A stretch of DNA of 64,000 bases, from assembly GCA_025938935.1 (NCBI GenBank), contig JAPCWB010000001.1, positions 2,914,001-2,978,000 of the forward strand. The letters are read 5' to 3'. Shown piece by piece: positions 1 to 7,996 of the stretch. The translations under genes were made by a program, and so were the position numbers. This stretch comes from Novosphingobium sp. MW5 (GTDB lineage: Bacteria; Pseudomonadota; Alphaproteobacteria; Sphingomonadales; Sphingomonadaceae). The notes under the pieces were generated by a model, which was not told where the DNA came from, searched no databases, and saw nothing but the letters and a program-made list of their open reading frames with translations. Position 1 is the first letter of the stretch; every line of letters starts with the position of its first letter.

Positions 1-531
1 GGCGAAGGTATGGACTCGCGCCGGGGTGCCCGGCTGGTCATGCTCGACCTGCTCGTAAACGGTATGCGCGCGCATGGGGGCACAGCCCGGACGCCGTTCG
101 GTTGCCCAGTAATCCTGCGGCAGGATCGAGGAATAGGCGAGCATGGCCACCTTCGTTCCATCGCCCAAGGTACGAATGACGGGCGAGCGGGCCTCGTCGA
201 TGTTCGCACCTGCACCGACAACTGCGATGCCTGCGGCCTCCAGGTGGCTCTTGGTCTCAAAGAACGCTTCCTGCCCCCAGTCCATGCAGTGGTTGCCGGC
301 CATCGAGATAACATCGAACCCCGCCCGGGCGAGCGCCGCCGCCCCGTCCGGCCGGGCGAGCACGGCATGCCGCGCTTGCGGCATCCGGCTTCCCTTGCTG
401 GCGAAACTGGTCTCAAGCTGGCCAAATACGATGTCTGCCGAATGCAGAAGGTCACGCGTTGCGACGAAGCTTTCGTCATAGTTGTCGCGGTCCATGGCGA
501 GGTCGCCGGTAGCGAGAAACACGTGAGTCAT
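1..531 (-). CDS. CapA-family metallophosphatase-like protein, partial (C-terminus beyond window)
   Basis: Reading the minus strand from the ATG at 531 gives an open frame that runs off the window edge. It starts MTHVFLATGDLAMDRD and carries the CapA/poly-gamma-glutamate synthesis metallophosphatase signature: GD near the N-terminus, GQLE at about residue 37, SMAGNHCMDWG at about 80, and a later ERRPGC segment. The family is calcineurin-like. The best-known member (Bacillus CapA/PgsA) acts in poly-gamma-glutamate export, but many members are unassigned. It has no signal peptide, unlike membrane-anchored CapA. It begins 10 bases after the upstream hydrolase gene ends, so the two are probably co-transcribed. 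A second homologue at 22122-23231 shares the AGNHxMDxG block and an RPGCA segment and also ends a catabolic operon. Function unknown; a role in degradation is inferred from context only. Confidence 0.8.
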   Translation of the reverse strand, partial: MTHVFLATGDLAMDRDNYDESFVATRDLLHSADIVFGQLETSFASKGSRMPQARHAVLARPDGAAALARAGFDVISMAGNHCMDWGQEAFFETKSHLEAAGIAVVGAGANIDEARSPVIRTLGDGTKVAMLAYSSILPQDYWATERRPGCAPMRAHTVYEQVEHDQPGTPARVHTFA

Positions 532-541
532 TGCCGCTGCC

Positions 542-1507
542 TCACCAGAGAGGCCGCGGGACCGACCAGTCCGCCGTGACGCAGAGCCCGCACTTTGGCC
601 CGCGGAAATAGCGCCCGTCCCTCGCGCTGCCCTTCAGGTGATAGTTCAGCCACTTGCGGGCGATGACACCATAATCTCCGCCATTCGGGGCGGTCCAAAA
701 GGTCCCGCTGTGGCCCACGGGAGAGTGCGCGAAGAACACCGGAACATGGACGATCCGCGCACCGTCATCGATCGCCTGCGGCCAGGCAATATCGGCCGGG
801 CCGCCAATGATGTAGGCAATCGGAGCGTGCAGTTTCAGCAGTTCGCTCTTGGCGATGGACAGCGCGCTGCGGCCTTCCATCGGATTGTTGAACACGCCGC
901 TGTTGAACAGGATCGTCGCCTTGATGCGCGGATCGGCGGATACGCGGATCGCCTGGAGGCCGCCGCAGGAATGGCCCATCATCGCGACACGCGAAGGGTC
1001 GAGTTTTCGATACCACGGGCTCTTTGGATCGGCGTTTTGCTGGGTCACCCAATCGAGCCCGGAAAGGATTTGCGCCGGGGTCGTCGCGTCGGGCCCGCGC
1101 TTGGCAATTTGGGCACTGCGCTCAGGATTGAAAGCTGGCGGCTCCGTCATGCGCACCGGCGCCGAGAGTTCACGCTCGCTGCGCGGCGGACCTGGAACCA
1201 CGATGAAATAGCCGTGGCTGGAAATCTCGCGAAGGAACTGGGCGGCCGAGAGGCTGTTATCGGCGCAGCCGCCATTGCCCCACAGCACGATCGGAAGACG
1301 CTGCCTTGGCATGACGGCGGGATGGTAGAAGGTATGGTCCGGCATGGCCGAGAGATATTCGGCAACGGCAGGCATGGGACCCGAGCCACCGGGCGCGCCA
1401 ACGATGCCGAAAGGCTTTGCAGGTGCCTTGGGTGCCTCCTGCCCCGAGGCGGAACCGACCGCGAATGCCGACACCAGGGCAAACAATGAAATGGTGGCTT
1501 TAAGCAA
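542..1507 (-). CDS. secreted alpha/beta hydrolase
   Basis: About 321 residues. The start chosen is the TTG at 1507, preceded by GGAGGAGG; it yields a typical signal peptide (LKATISLFALVSAFAVGSASG). An in-frame upstream start would overlap the lacI gene and add a non-signal extension. The alpha/beta-hydrolase nucleophile elbow is GHSCGG (about residue 172), the oxyanion-side LWGNGGC lies near residue 70, and a GHSGTF segment near residue 265 holds the likely catalytic His. A Cys pair (CGLC) lies near the C-terminus. It resembles the chlorophyllase/PET-hydrolase-like group of secreted esterases. It is divergent from lacI and followed by the CapA-like gene, so a LacI-controlled secreted esterase is likely. 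Substrate not predictable. Confidence 0.75.
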   Translation of the reverse strand: MLKATISLFALVSAFAVGSASGQEAPKAPAKPFGIVGAPGGSGPMPAVAEYLSAMPDHTFYHPAVMPRQRLPIVLWGNGGCADNSLSAAQFLREISSHGYFIVVPGPPRSERELSAPVRMTEPPAFNPERSAQIAKRGPDATTPAQILSGLDWVTQQNADPKSPWYRKLDPSRVAMMGHSCGGLQAIRVSADPRIKATILFNSGVFNNPMEGRSALSIAKSELLKLHAPIAYIIGGPADIAWPQAIDDGARIVHVPVFFAHSPVGHSGTFWTAPNGGDYGVIARKWLNYHLKGSARDGRYFRGPKCGLCVTADWSVPRPLW

Positions 1508-1518
1508 GTCCTCCTCCC

Positions 1519-1534
1519 ATGAAAGCGTTTGCAT
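1519..1534. promoter_or_regulatory. LacI-family operator (cre-like palindrome)
   Basis: The stretch ATGAAAGCGTTTGCAT lies between the divergent hydrolase and lacI genes. It fits the LacI/GalR-type consensus WTGNAARCGNWWNCAW, with a central CG. It sits just upstream of the hydrolase ribosome-binding site, where a bound repressor would block transcription. Binding by the adjacent LacI protein is inferred. Confidence 0.6.
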
Positions 1535-1601
1535 CACTTTGGCGCGGGCGCTTGCCCTTGGCAAGAAGGCATGCCAATTGAACCGCAGAACAGGCGACAG
1601 G

Positions 1602-2609
1602 ATGGCAAAAGTGATAGCCAACAAGGGGACCGTCACGCTCGATCAGGTCGCCGCCGCGGCAAAGGTATCTCCCGCCACAGTCTCGCGCTTCCTCAACACC
1701 CCCGGTGTTGTCGCCCCGGAAACCGCGGAGCGTATTCGGGAGGCCGTTGAGAGCCTTGGCTATATCCCCAACCTGCTTGCCGGCGGGCTTGCCTCCAGCA
1801 GGTCGCGGCTCGTGGCGGTAATGATCCCAGCCCTGTCCGGTTCGATTTTCGTCGACATGATCGAGGCCATGGTCGAGGAGCTTTCCCGGCACGGCTATGT
1901 CGTCATGCTTCTGGTCACCGGTCTCAAGCTGGAAACCCCGGCCGCCCTCGTCCGCGCCGCGCTGGGCCGCCGGCCGGAAGCCGTGGTGGTGACAGGCGCT
2001 CTCGACGAGGCGACGCGCGGCCTGCTTCGCAAGTCGGGTGCCAGTGTGATCGAACTCTGGGATCTGCCCGAAGCGCCGGTCGACGTCGCCATCGGTTTTT
2101 CGCACTATGGGGTGGGAGAGGCACTTGCCCGTCATGTCCATGAACGCGGATACCGCGCGCCGCACCTGCTGATGAGCGCCGCCTCACGCGCGGGGCTACG
2201 GCGGCAGGGCTTCCTTGATAGCTGGCGGGCGCTCGGCGGAGCAGAGCCTGCCTTCACTGAAGTTGGAACCGCCGGCACGTTGGGCGATGCCCATGCCTTT
2301 GTCGATGCCATGCTGGCAAATTCGGCCCGGCCTGATGTGGTCGTTTGCGGCTCGGACCTGCTGGCTTTCGGTGTAGAGGGCGAAGCGCGGGCGCGCGGGC
2401 TTCAGGTGCCGGGAGAACTGGCCATAACGGGCTTCGGCAATGCTCGCCTCTCCCAAGACGCAATACCGCCGATCACTTCAGTTGCCATTGACGGAACCCG
2501 CGTCGGGCGTGAACTGGCTACGCTTTTGGGTGAGCGCAGTGGCAAGCGAGACGGCAATTCCCGCTCGATTGACGTCGGATTCGAACTGATAGTGCGCGGT
2601 TCCAGCTGA
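1602..2609 (+). CDS. LacI-family transcriptional regulator
   Basis: 335 residues, the usual LacI length. The ATG at 1602 gives MAKVIANKGTVTLDQVAA, after which the helix-turn-helix (VTLDQVAAAAKVSPATVSRFLNTP, about residues 10-33) and hinge helix (YIPNLLAGGLAS) follow at normal spacing. A periplasmic-binding-like effector domain spans about 60-330 (LVAVMIPALSGSIF, later GSDLLAFGVEGEARARG and the GFGNARLS block). The GntR/LacI subgroup typically senses sugars or sugar acids. A cre-like palindrome at 1519-1534 lies upstream, so it probably autoregulates and controls the divergent hydrolase-capA pair. It is convergent with the DUF3237 gene. The effector is unknown. Confidence 0.88.
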   Translation: MAKVIANKGTVTLDQVAAAAKVSPATVSRFLNTPGVVAPETAERIREAVESLGYIPNLLAGGLASSRSRLVAVMIPALSGSIFVDMIEAMVEELSRHGYVVMLLVTGLKLETPAALVRAALGRRPEAVVVTGALDEATRGLLRKSGASVIELWDLPEAPVDVAIGFSHYGVGEALARHVHERGYRAPHLLMSAASRAGLRRQGFLDSWRALGGAEPAFTEVGTAGTLGDAHAFVDAMLANSARPDVVVCGSDLLAFGVEGEARARGLQVPGELAITGFGNARLSQDAIPPITSVAIDGTRVGRELATLLGERSGKRDGNSRSIDVGFELIVRGSS

Positions 2610-2616
2610 TCAGAGA

Positions 2617-3072
2617 TCAGAGCACCTGATAGACCGCAAGGCTGACCGTGGAGCCGACCTTTCCGCCGGTTGCGACGAAGATGGCCCGGTTGACCCAGTC
2701 ATAGGCGGAATGGCCGGTGCTGAGGCGGATGGCGCTGCGCATGTAATATTCGGATGGGGGAACCGCCTCGCCCTTTGCCATGCGGGCAGCGACCTCTGCC
2801 GGGGCGTGTCGGATGCCCTGGCTCAGAACTTCGATCACCGCGCCATCTTCGGTCTGGATGGCGTAGCGCGCATCGAGCTGAGCCACGCCGTCCGCATTGA
2901 CGGTCTGCCAATCGGCACCGACCGGCAGGATCGTGCCCGACAGCCGCTTTCCCCGCGCGGTGCCACCGACAATCGGGATGATCCGCCGCGCCCCCGGCCC
3001 GCCAGTGCCAACCTCGTGCGGCGGTGTGAGCTCGACCGTAAGTTCGCAGACGAGTTCAAGCTGGAGCGACAT
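2617..3072 (-). CDS. DUF3237 family protein (cytoplasmic)
   Basis: 151 residues matching the DUF3237 small beta-barrel family: an N-terminal LELVCELTVELTPP strand, the IPIVGGTARGKRLSGTILPVGADWQ core, and the typical PSEYYMRSAIRLSTG...YDWVNRAIFVATGG tail. There is no signal peptide, in contrast with the paralogue at 4473-5003. Its start overlaps the end of the flavin monooxygenase gene by 17 bases, indicating translational coupling. DUF3237 genes often accompany aromatic or polyketide catabolic oxygenases, but no reaction is established as far as I know. Here it is the last gene of the minus-strand catabolic unit. Confidence 0.85.
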   Translation of the reverse strand: MSLQLELVCELTVELTPPHEVGTGGPGARRIIPIVGGTARGKRLSGTILPVGADWQTVNADGVAQLDARYAIQTEDGAVIEVLSQGIRHAPAEVAARMAKGEAVPPSEYYMRSAIRLSTGHSAYDWVNRAIFVATGGKVGSTVSLAVYQVL

Positions 3073-4384
3073 CGGCCTGCCTCCTTGCCGCCCGCGCCCC
3101 CTGCGGGATGGTTCGCGGAGCTTCGTTCAAGGCATCGCGGGCAAAGCCGGCGGCCGCCTTGTAGGCCTGCATGAACTGATCGCGCTCCGCGGGCGAAATC
3201 ACGTCGTCAATATTCTCGAACTGCCCGCCGCAACGCTCGCTGACCATGTTGAGCAGGCCAAAGGGGCCGGCCCCGCGGTTGCGAAGCACCAGCTTGCCAA
3301 CTGGTTCGCACAGCTCGGCGTTGTAGGCCGCGAGGCTATCAGCTGTCACGCCCGTCTGGGTAAAGATCCGGCCCAGGATACGCGCGTCCATGATTGCCTG
3401 CGACGCGCCGTTGGAGCCAGTTGGATACATCGGATGAGCCGCATCGCCCATCAGCGCAACCGGACCATCGACCCAGAAAGGCAAGGGATCGCGATCGATC
3501 ATGGGGTTTTCATAGGCCACTTCGCTCTTGGCAAGCAGCGCGGGCAGGTCCAGCCAGTCATAGACGAAGGAGCTGAACTCCGATGCGAATTCACCAAGCG
3601 GGACCGGGCGAAACCAGCCGGTTTTCGTCCAGTCATGATCGGCATCATAAGTCTGTTCGGCGATCCAGTTGATCTCGGCGAGGCCGTTCTCATCGGGGGC
3701 CGAAATCGGGTAGATGACCACGCGGTGACGGTCGGTGCCAAGTCCGACAAACGAGGAGCCGCTGCGGATGGGAACGCCGGGGCTGGTTCCCCGCCACATG
3801 ATCGTTCCGCCCCAACGGATCGGCGGCTGGCCGGGGTGCATTTGCGCCCGGATGGCGGAGTGGATGCCATCAGCCCCAATCAATAGCGCGCCCGCCTCCT
3901 CGATCTGCCGGCCATCACTGGTGGAAATGCGGGCAAGCACGCTGCCGTCGGACTGTTTAGAGTAACCCGTCACCTTCTGGCCGAGCCGAACCGCATCCCT
4001 GCCCAAACGCTCGACGACATGGCGATAAAGCAGGAGATGAAACTTGCCGCGATGGACGGCGTACTGGTGCCATTTGTAGCCAGCCAGCTTGCCGCGCGGC
4101 TCGCTGTAGATGTCCTTGCCATTCAGGCCGACCAAGGCCCATTCACGCGCTGGAAGCCCCGCCTCGTCCAGCTCGGCCTCGCCGATGCCAAGGTCTTCAA
4201 GTTCGCGCACGGCATTGGGCTGGAGGTTGATGCCTACGCCCAGCGGCTGCAATTCGGTCACGCTTTCAAACACGGTGCACGGCACGCCGATTTCGTGCAG
4301 CGTGAGGGCCATCATCAACCCGCCAATGCCGCCGCCGGCGATGAGGACACGTTCGCTTGCCAAGGTTACCATGCGAGCTGCCAT
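3056..4384 (-). CDS. FAD-dependent aromatic monooxygenase (PhzS/salicylate-hydroxylase-like)
   Basis: About 442 residues. A dinucleotide-binding GGGIGG follows the first beta strand (VLIAGGGIGGLMMALTL). There is a GADGIHS motif near residue 175 and the second FAD motif GPVALMGDAAHPMYPTGSNG near residue 310, which together define class A flavoprotein monooxygenases. The YPTGSNGASQAI form is typical of the PhzS-like subgroup. The enzyme would hydroxylate a phenolic or benzoate-type ring with NAD(P)H and O2. Two starts are possible (4384 or 4372); neither has a strong Shine-Dalgarno. It lies between two DUF3237 genes and downstream of an aldehyde dehydrogenase, consistent with oxidising an aromatic acid. 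The substrate is inferred only as aromatic. Confidence 0.82.
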   Translation of the reverse strand: MAARMVTLASERVLIAGGGIGGLMMALTLHEIGVPCTVFESVTELQPLGVGINLQPNAVRELEDLGIGEAELDEAGLPAREWALVGLNGKDIYSEPRGKLAGYKWHQYAVHRGKFHLLLYRHVVERLGRDAVRLGQKVTGYSKQSDGSVLARISTSDGRQIEEAGALLIGADGIHSAIRAQMHPGQPPIRWGGTIMWRGTSPGVPIRSGSSFVGLGTDRHRVVIYPISAPDENGLAEINWIAEQTYDADHDWTKTGWFRPVPLGEFASEFSSFVYDWLDLPALLAKSEVAYENPMIDRDPLPFWVDGPVALMGDAAHPMYPTGSNGASQAIMDARILGRIFTQTGVTADSLAAYNAELCEPVGKLVLRNRGAGPFGLLNMVSERCGGQFENIDDVISPAERDQFMQAYKAAAGFARDALNEAPRTIPQGARAARRQADVAPA

Positions 4385-4472
4385 AAGCGGCCAGTGGCAG
4401 CCCGCCTAGCCGGAAATCGCGTGTTAGAAGCGATTTTTTGGCAGAAAACAGGGCTTTTGGTAGCAGTCGAAA

Positions 4473-5003
4473 CTACTTCACCCGGTAAACGTCAACCAGC
4501 ACTTCACCAGGCTTGCGGATCCCGCGTGCAACAAAAGTGGAGCGGCGCATCCAGTCCAGCTTGCCCGCAGTGACGTTGAAGATCGGCGTCGTGCGGAAAT
4601 AGTAGGCTGATGGATCGACAGCCTCTCCCTTCGCAAGCTTCTCCGTGACCTCGGCTGTGGCGACACGCACGCCGATATTGGTGACCTCGATCACTGTGCC
4701 GTCTGCCGCCTTCAGGAAATAGCGCGCCTCAAGCCGGGTAAGGCCGCCGTCCTCGATCACTTGCCAGTCTCCACCGCCCGGCAGGACGGTTCCGGACAAT
4801 GCCGGACCCGTGAACGTGCCCCCGGTGATGGCGATGAAGCGCTTGCGGCCGCCATCCGCCGGTCCCATTTCGACCGGCGGGGCGACATCGACCTTCACGG
4901 TAAAGGCATATTCAAGTTCGGGCTTCGGGGCTGAAGGTTCTGCGTCCACGGTGGAAGCGGAAAATGCCGCTGCAAGTGCGATCGATCGGGTCAGCAATTT
5001 CAT
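4473..5003 (-). CDS. DUF3237 family protein with signal peptide (periplasmic)
   Basis: 176 residues starting MKLLTRSIALAAAFSASTVDA, a cleavable signal peptide, so the mature protein is probably periplasmic. The remainder is a DUF3237 barrel with the same landmarks as the 2617-3072 protein: ELEYAFTVKVDVAPP, ITGGTFTGPALSGTVLPGGGDWQ, and PSAYYFRTTPIFNV...LDWMRRSTFVARG. It lies 9 bases after the aldehyde dehydrogenase stop with a GAGG upstream, so it is in the same transcript. The operon therefore carries one exported and one cytoplasmic copy of the same fold, suggesting that the pathway handles related ligands on both sides of the inner membrane. Function unknown. Confidence 0.83.
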   Translation of the reverse strand: MKLLTRSIALAAAFSASTVDAEPSAPKPELEYAFTVKVDVAPPVEMGPADGGRKRFIAITGGTFTGPALSGTVLPGGGDWQVIEDGGLTRLEARYFLKAADGTVIEVTNIGVRVATAEVTEKLAKGEAVDPSAYYFRTTPIFNVTAGKLDWMRRSTFVARGIRKPGEVLVDVYRVK

Positions 5004-5012
5004 CTCTACGCC

Positions 5013-6413
5013 TCAGATCGGGTAGTGGCCGGGTTCGGTTTCGAAGGTGATCCAGCGCGTTTCGGTAAAGGCATCGATGCCCTGGCGGCCACCAAAACGG
5101 CCATAGCCCGATCCCTTCATCCCGCCGAACGGCATCTGCGGCTCGTCCGACACGGTCGATGCGTTGATGTGGCAGATGCCTGCCTGGATCTGCTTCGCAA
5201 CCTTGAGCCCGCGCGCGGTGTCGCGGGTGAAGACGGCAGAAGACAGGCCGTATTCAGTGTCATTCGCCAGTTCGATGGCATGGGCCTCGTCACGCGCACG
5301 GATGATGCCAACGACAGGACCAAAACTCTCGTCACGGAAGAGCTTCATATCCGGCGTGACCTTGTCCACGAGATGCGCCGGCATCACCACGTTCATCGTG
5401 GTCTCGCCGCCGACCAGCAGTTCGGCTCCCTTGCCCACCGCATCCTCGACAAGGCTGTAGCAGTGATCCACCGTCTTGCGATCGACCACCGCGCCCAGCG
5501 GCGTATTGCCGGCAGAGGGGTCGCCGGCCGGCATCGAGCGAACCTTTTCGGCGAACTTGCGGGCAAATTCGTCAGCAACTGCCTCGACCACGATGATCCG
5601 CTCGGTCGACATGCAAATCTGGCCCTGGTTCATATAGGCGCCGAAACCCGCGGCCTTGACCGCTTCGTCAAGGTCAGCGTCCTCTAGCACCAGCATGGGA
5701 GCCTTGCCGCCGAGTTCGAGCAGGCAGGGCTTCAGATGCTCGGCCGCTCGCTTGGCGATGATGCGGCCAACGGCAGTCGATCCGGTGAAGTTGATGCGCT
5801 TGACCTGCGGTGCGTCGATCAGTGCCCCGACGACCTCGGGCGCATCGACCGGCGAGTTGGTCACGACGTTGACTACGCCTTCCGGGAAGCCTGCTTCGGC
5901 AAAAGCCTCGACGATCAAAGCGTGGGTGCGCGGGCAGGTTTCGCTGGCCTTGAGGATGACCGAGTTGCCGCAGGCAAGCGGCACGGCAATCGCGCGGACA
6001 CCCAAGATGATTGGCGCGTTCCACGGAGCGATACCCAGCAGCACACCGACCGGTTCCTTGAGCGCCAGTGCCACGGTGCCGTCGTGATCGGAAGGGATCA
6101 CCTCACCGGCGATCTGGGTCGTCAGGGCGGCAGCCTCGCGCACCATTCCGGCAGCGAGCATCAGGTTGAACATCGACCAGCCCGCCGTGGCACCGATCTC
6201 GCCCATCATGGCGGCGACAAAGTCATCCTTGCGCGCCACCAGCGCGTCGGCCGCCTTCATCAGCACCGCGCGGCGGGCGTTAGGGCCCATCTTCGACCAG
6301 ACGGCAAACCCTTCCTGCGCCTTGGCCGCGATCGCCGGAATGTCCGACGCTTTCATGGCCCGGGCGGAGCTGGCCACCTCGCCGGTAAGCGGGTTGAGAC
6401 GGGTGAATTCCAT
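5013..6413 (-). CDS. NAD(P)-dependent aromatic aldehyde dehydrogenase (vanillin/salicylaldehyde dehydrogenase-like)
   Basis: 466 residues from the ATG at 6413, preceded by GGAGAGAATCGCC. ALDH superfamily motifs are complete: the NAD fold FTGSTAVGRIIAKRA, the general-base Glu in LELGGKAPMLVL, the nucleophilic Cys in NQGQICMSTERI, and the ESFGPVVGI block. The short form and the ICMSTERI context fit benzaldehyde, vanillin or salicylaldehyde dehydrogenases, which oxidise aromatic aldehydes to acids. It heads the ALDH-DUF3237-monooxygenase-DUF3237 set. About 90 bases separate it from the tannase gene upstream, so it may have its own promoter (see inverted repeat 6437-6451) or be read through from the tonB receptor transcript. 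Confidence 0.87.
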   Translation of the reverse strand: MEFTRLNPLTGEVASSARAMKASDIPAIAAKAQEGFAVWSKMGPNARRAVLMKAADALVARKDDFVAAMMGEIGATAGWSMFNLMLAAGMVREAAALTTQIAGEVIPSDHDGTVALALKEPVGVLLGIAPWNAPIILGVRAIAVPLACGNSVILKASETCPRTHALIVEAFAEAGFPEGVVNVVTNSPVDAPEVVGALIDAPQVKRINFTGSTAVGRIIAKRAAEHLKPCLLELGGKAPMLVLEDADLDEAVKAAGFGAYMNQGQICMSTERIIVVEAVADEFARKFAEKVRSMPAGDPSAGNTPLGAVVDRKTVDHCYSLVEDAVGKGAELLVGGETTMNVVMPAHLVDKVTPDMKLFRDESFGPVVGIIRARDEAHAIELANDTEYGLSSAVFTRDTARGLKVAKQIQAGICHINASTVSDEPQMPFGGMKGSGYGRFGGRQGIDAFTETRWITFETEPGHYPI

Positions 6414-6436
6414 GGCGATTCTCTCCACGTGATTTG

Positions 6437-6451
6437 GCTATTGTATATAGC
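6437..6451. promoter_or_regulatory. inverted repeat upstream of the aldehyde dehydrogenase gene
   Basis: GCTAT-N5-ATAGC lies in the short gap between the tannase and aldehyde dehydrogenase genes, in an AT-rich patch (TATATAGC) unlike the GC-rich surroundings. Its position 25-40 bases upstream of the ALDH start fits an operator or promoter. No cognate regulator can be named. Confidence 0.35.
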
Positions 6452-6503
6452 AATATCGCTTCAGTAGCCGGGTGACAAGCATGGGATTGGCCAGCACCGG
6501 CGA

Positions 6504-7996
6504 TCAATCCTTTCGGCAAGTGTAACTTGCGGCGAGGCGCGTGTCTCCGGTACCGTTCCACACGGCCCGGGCCGGCCAGGCGCAGAGCGGCTGGGTTCGT
6601 TCGGGGCTTCCGCCGGGAGCGAGCTTCGTTGCGATGACCCTGTCAGGAGCCTTCCCCCGCAGAACCCATTCCTCAAGCGCGCTCAGCAGGTCATGCTCTG
6701 GATCGACGCGGGGAGCATCGCCCCCGCCCCGCCGAACAGGTCCGCACCCGGACCGCCGCGGCAATGATCGACGCCGGGGGCCATGAACAGGCGCACAGAG
6801 CTGTCGAGCTGCGGCCCGAATCTTGCGGACAGCGCATCCCAATAACCGAGCGTCGAAAGCGCCGGGACCAAAGCGTCGTCCCAGCCGTGATAGAGGATCA
6901 GCTTGCCGCCGCGCCGGGTGAAGCGTTCGATCGCAGGATCATCGGCGTGCAAGTTCATCACCCGGTCGATGGCCGGAAGGTCCCGCGCGATGCTGAACTG
7001 GCGGGCATCCCAGGCCGGATCGCCATGTACGCCGTCGGCAAAGAGGACGGTGGCGAGATAGCTCGGCCCGGGCGTGAATGGCTCCGGGAGCGGTGCGGGA
7101 GAAACGAAGGCAGTCCACAGCAGTCCGCTGTCGATCCGCTTGCCGTTTTCGTCGTGCAAGGGAGAATAGATCGTCCGCACCGCATCGACCTGCATCGGGC
7201 TGAGGCACTGAGAACCGCTCTGCCCCGGCGCGCATAGCAGCGAAGCAGGATCGAAGCGGCAAGTACGGGGATCGGCCACTACCCCGTCAAGCACGCCGTC
7301 CATCCCATCGCACAGGGCAATCGCACGTTTTGTCACCAGCGACCAAACGGAGGACGGCACCGCTCCGCCCCTTTGCGAATGACGCTGCATCTCCCACATC
7401 CGCCGCGCGCTCATGGCGGGCGTGTTCACCCCGGGCGCGCCAGCGATCACACCATCATAGTCCCCGGGATAGCGCTGCACTTCGGTCAGAGCCTGCCGAC
7501 CGCCACCCGAACAACCCACGAAGAATGCATGGTCGGGACGGCGACCATAGAAATGCCGGATAACCGCCTTGGCCTTCACCGCCAGAAGGTGATGCGCCCG
7601 GTGGGCGTAGTTGGCGGCGCGATCGGGCCGCTTCAGCAGCCAGTGCTTCTCCGATGCCTTGTGGCCGGTATCGGTGCTGGCGCTGGCATAGCCACGCCGA
7701 ACACCGCGCGCGAGATCGAGCATGTTGAATGCGCCGGCCTGCCCGCCCACACCGCCGGTCAGCATTCGGCCGTTCCAAGCCTTGGGCTCGGGCAGCCAGA
7801 GTTCGACCCCGATCTCCTTTTCGATCGTGGCTTCGACGCGGCAATAGGGAACAGGACTGGCGACCGGCGTGGCGCTATCGATCCGAAGGGCAGGAATGCG
7901 AAGGCCCCGAAGTCCATCACAGGAAGCTGCCTGCGCGTTCGGCGCGGCCAGCCCGAAAAGGACCGCCGCGCAGGCATGGGCCAGCCCGCGCCTCAC
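6504..7996 (-). CDS. tannase/feruloyl esterase family hydrolase (frameshifted in this sequence)
   Basis: Starts at a GTG (7996) that overlaps the stop of the CocE gene (GTGA), then a signal peptide (RRGLAHACAAVLFGLAAPNAQA). Tannase-family motifs follow: VGCSGGGRQAL (nucleophile with the preceding Cys), YHGWDDALVP (Asp) and PGVDHCRGGPGAD (His-Cys), i.e. the CS-D-HC catalytic motif of this family. The natural C-terminus (LLSALEEWVLRGKAPDRVIATKL ... ASYTCRKD, ending at 6504) lies in another frame; the switch occurs in the G/C run near 6715-6726. About 497 residues when repaired. The enzyme would cleave aromatic esters such as galloyl or feruloyl esters outside the cytoplasm. A single-base indel is the simplest explanation for the break. 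Confidence 0.8.

Noticed and set aside
10..579. Plus-strand open frame at the window start
   Set aside because: The minus strand reads a CapA-like protein with metal-site motifs through the same bases; the plus-strand product has none.
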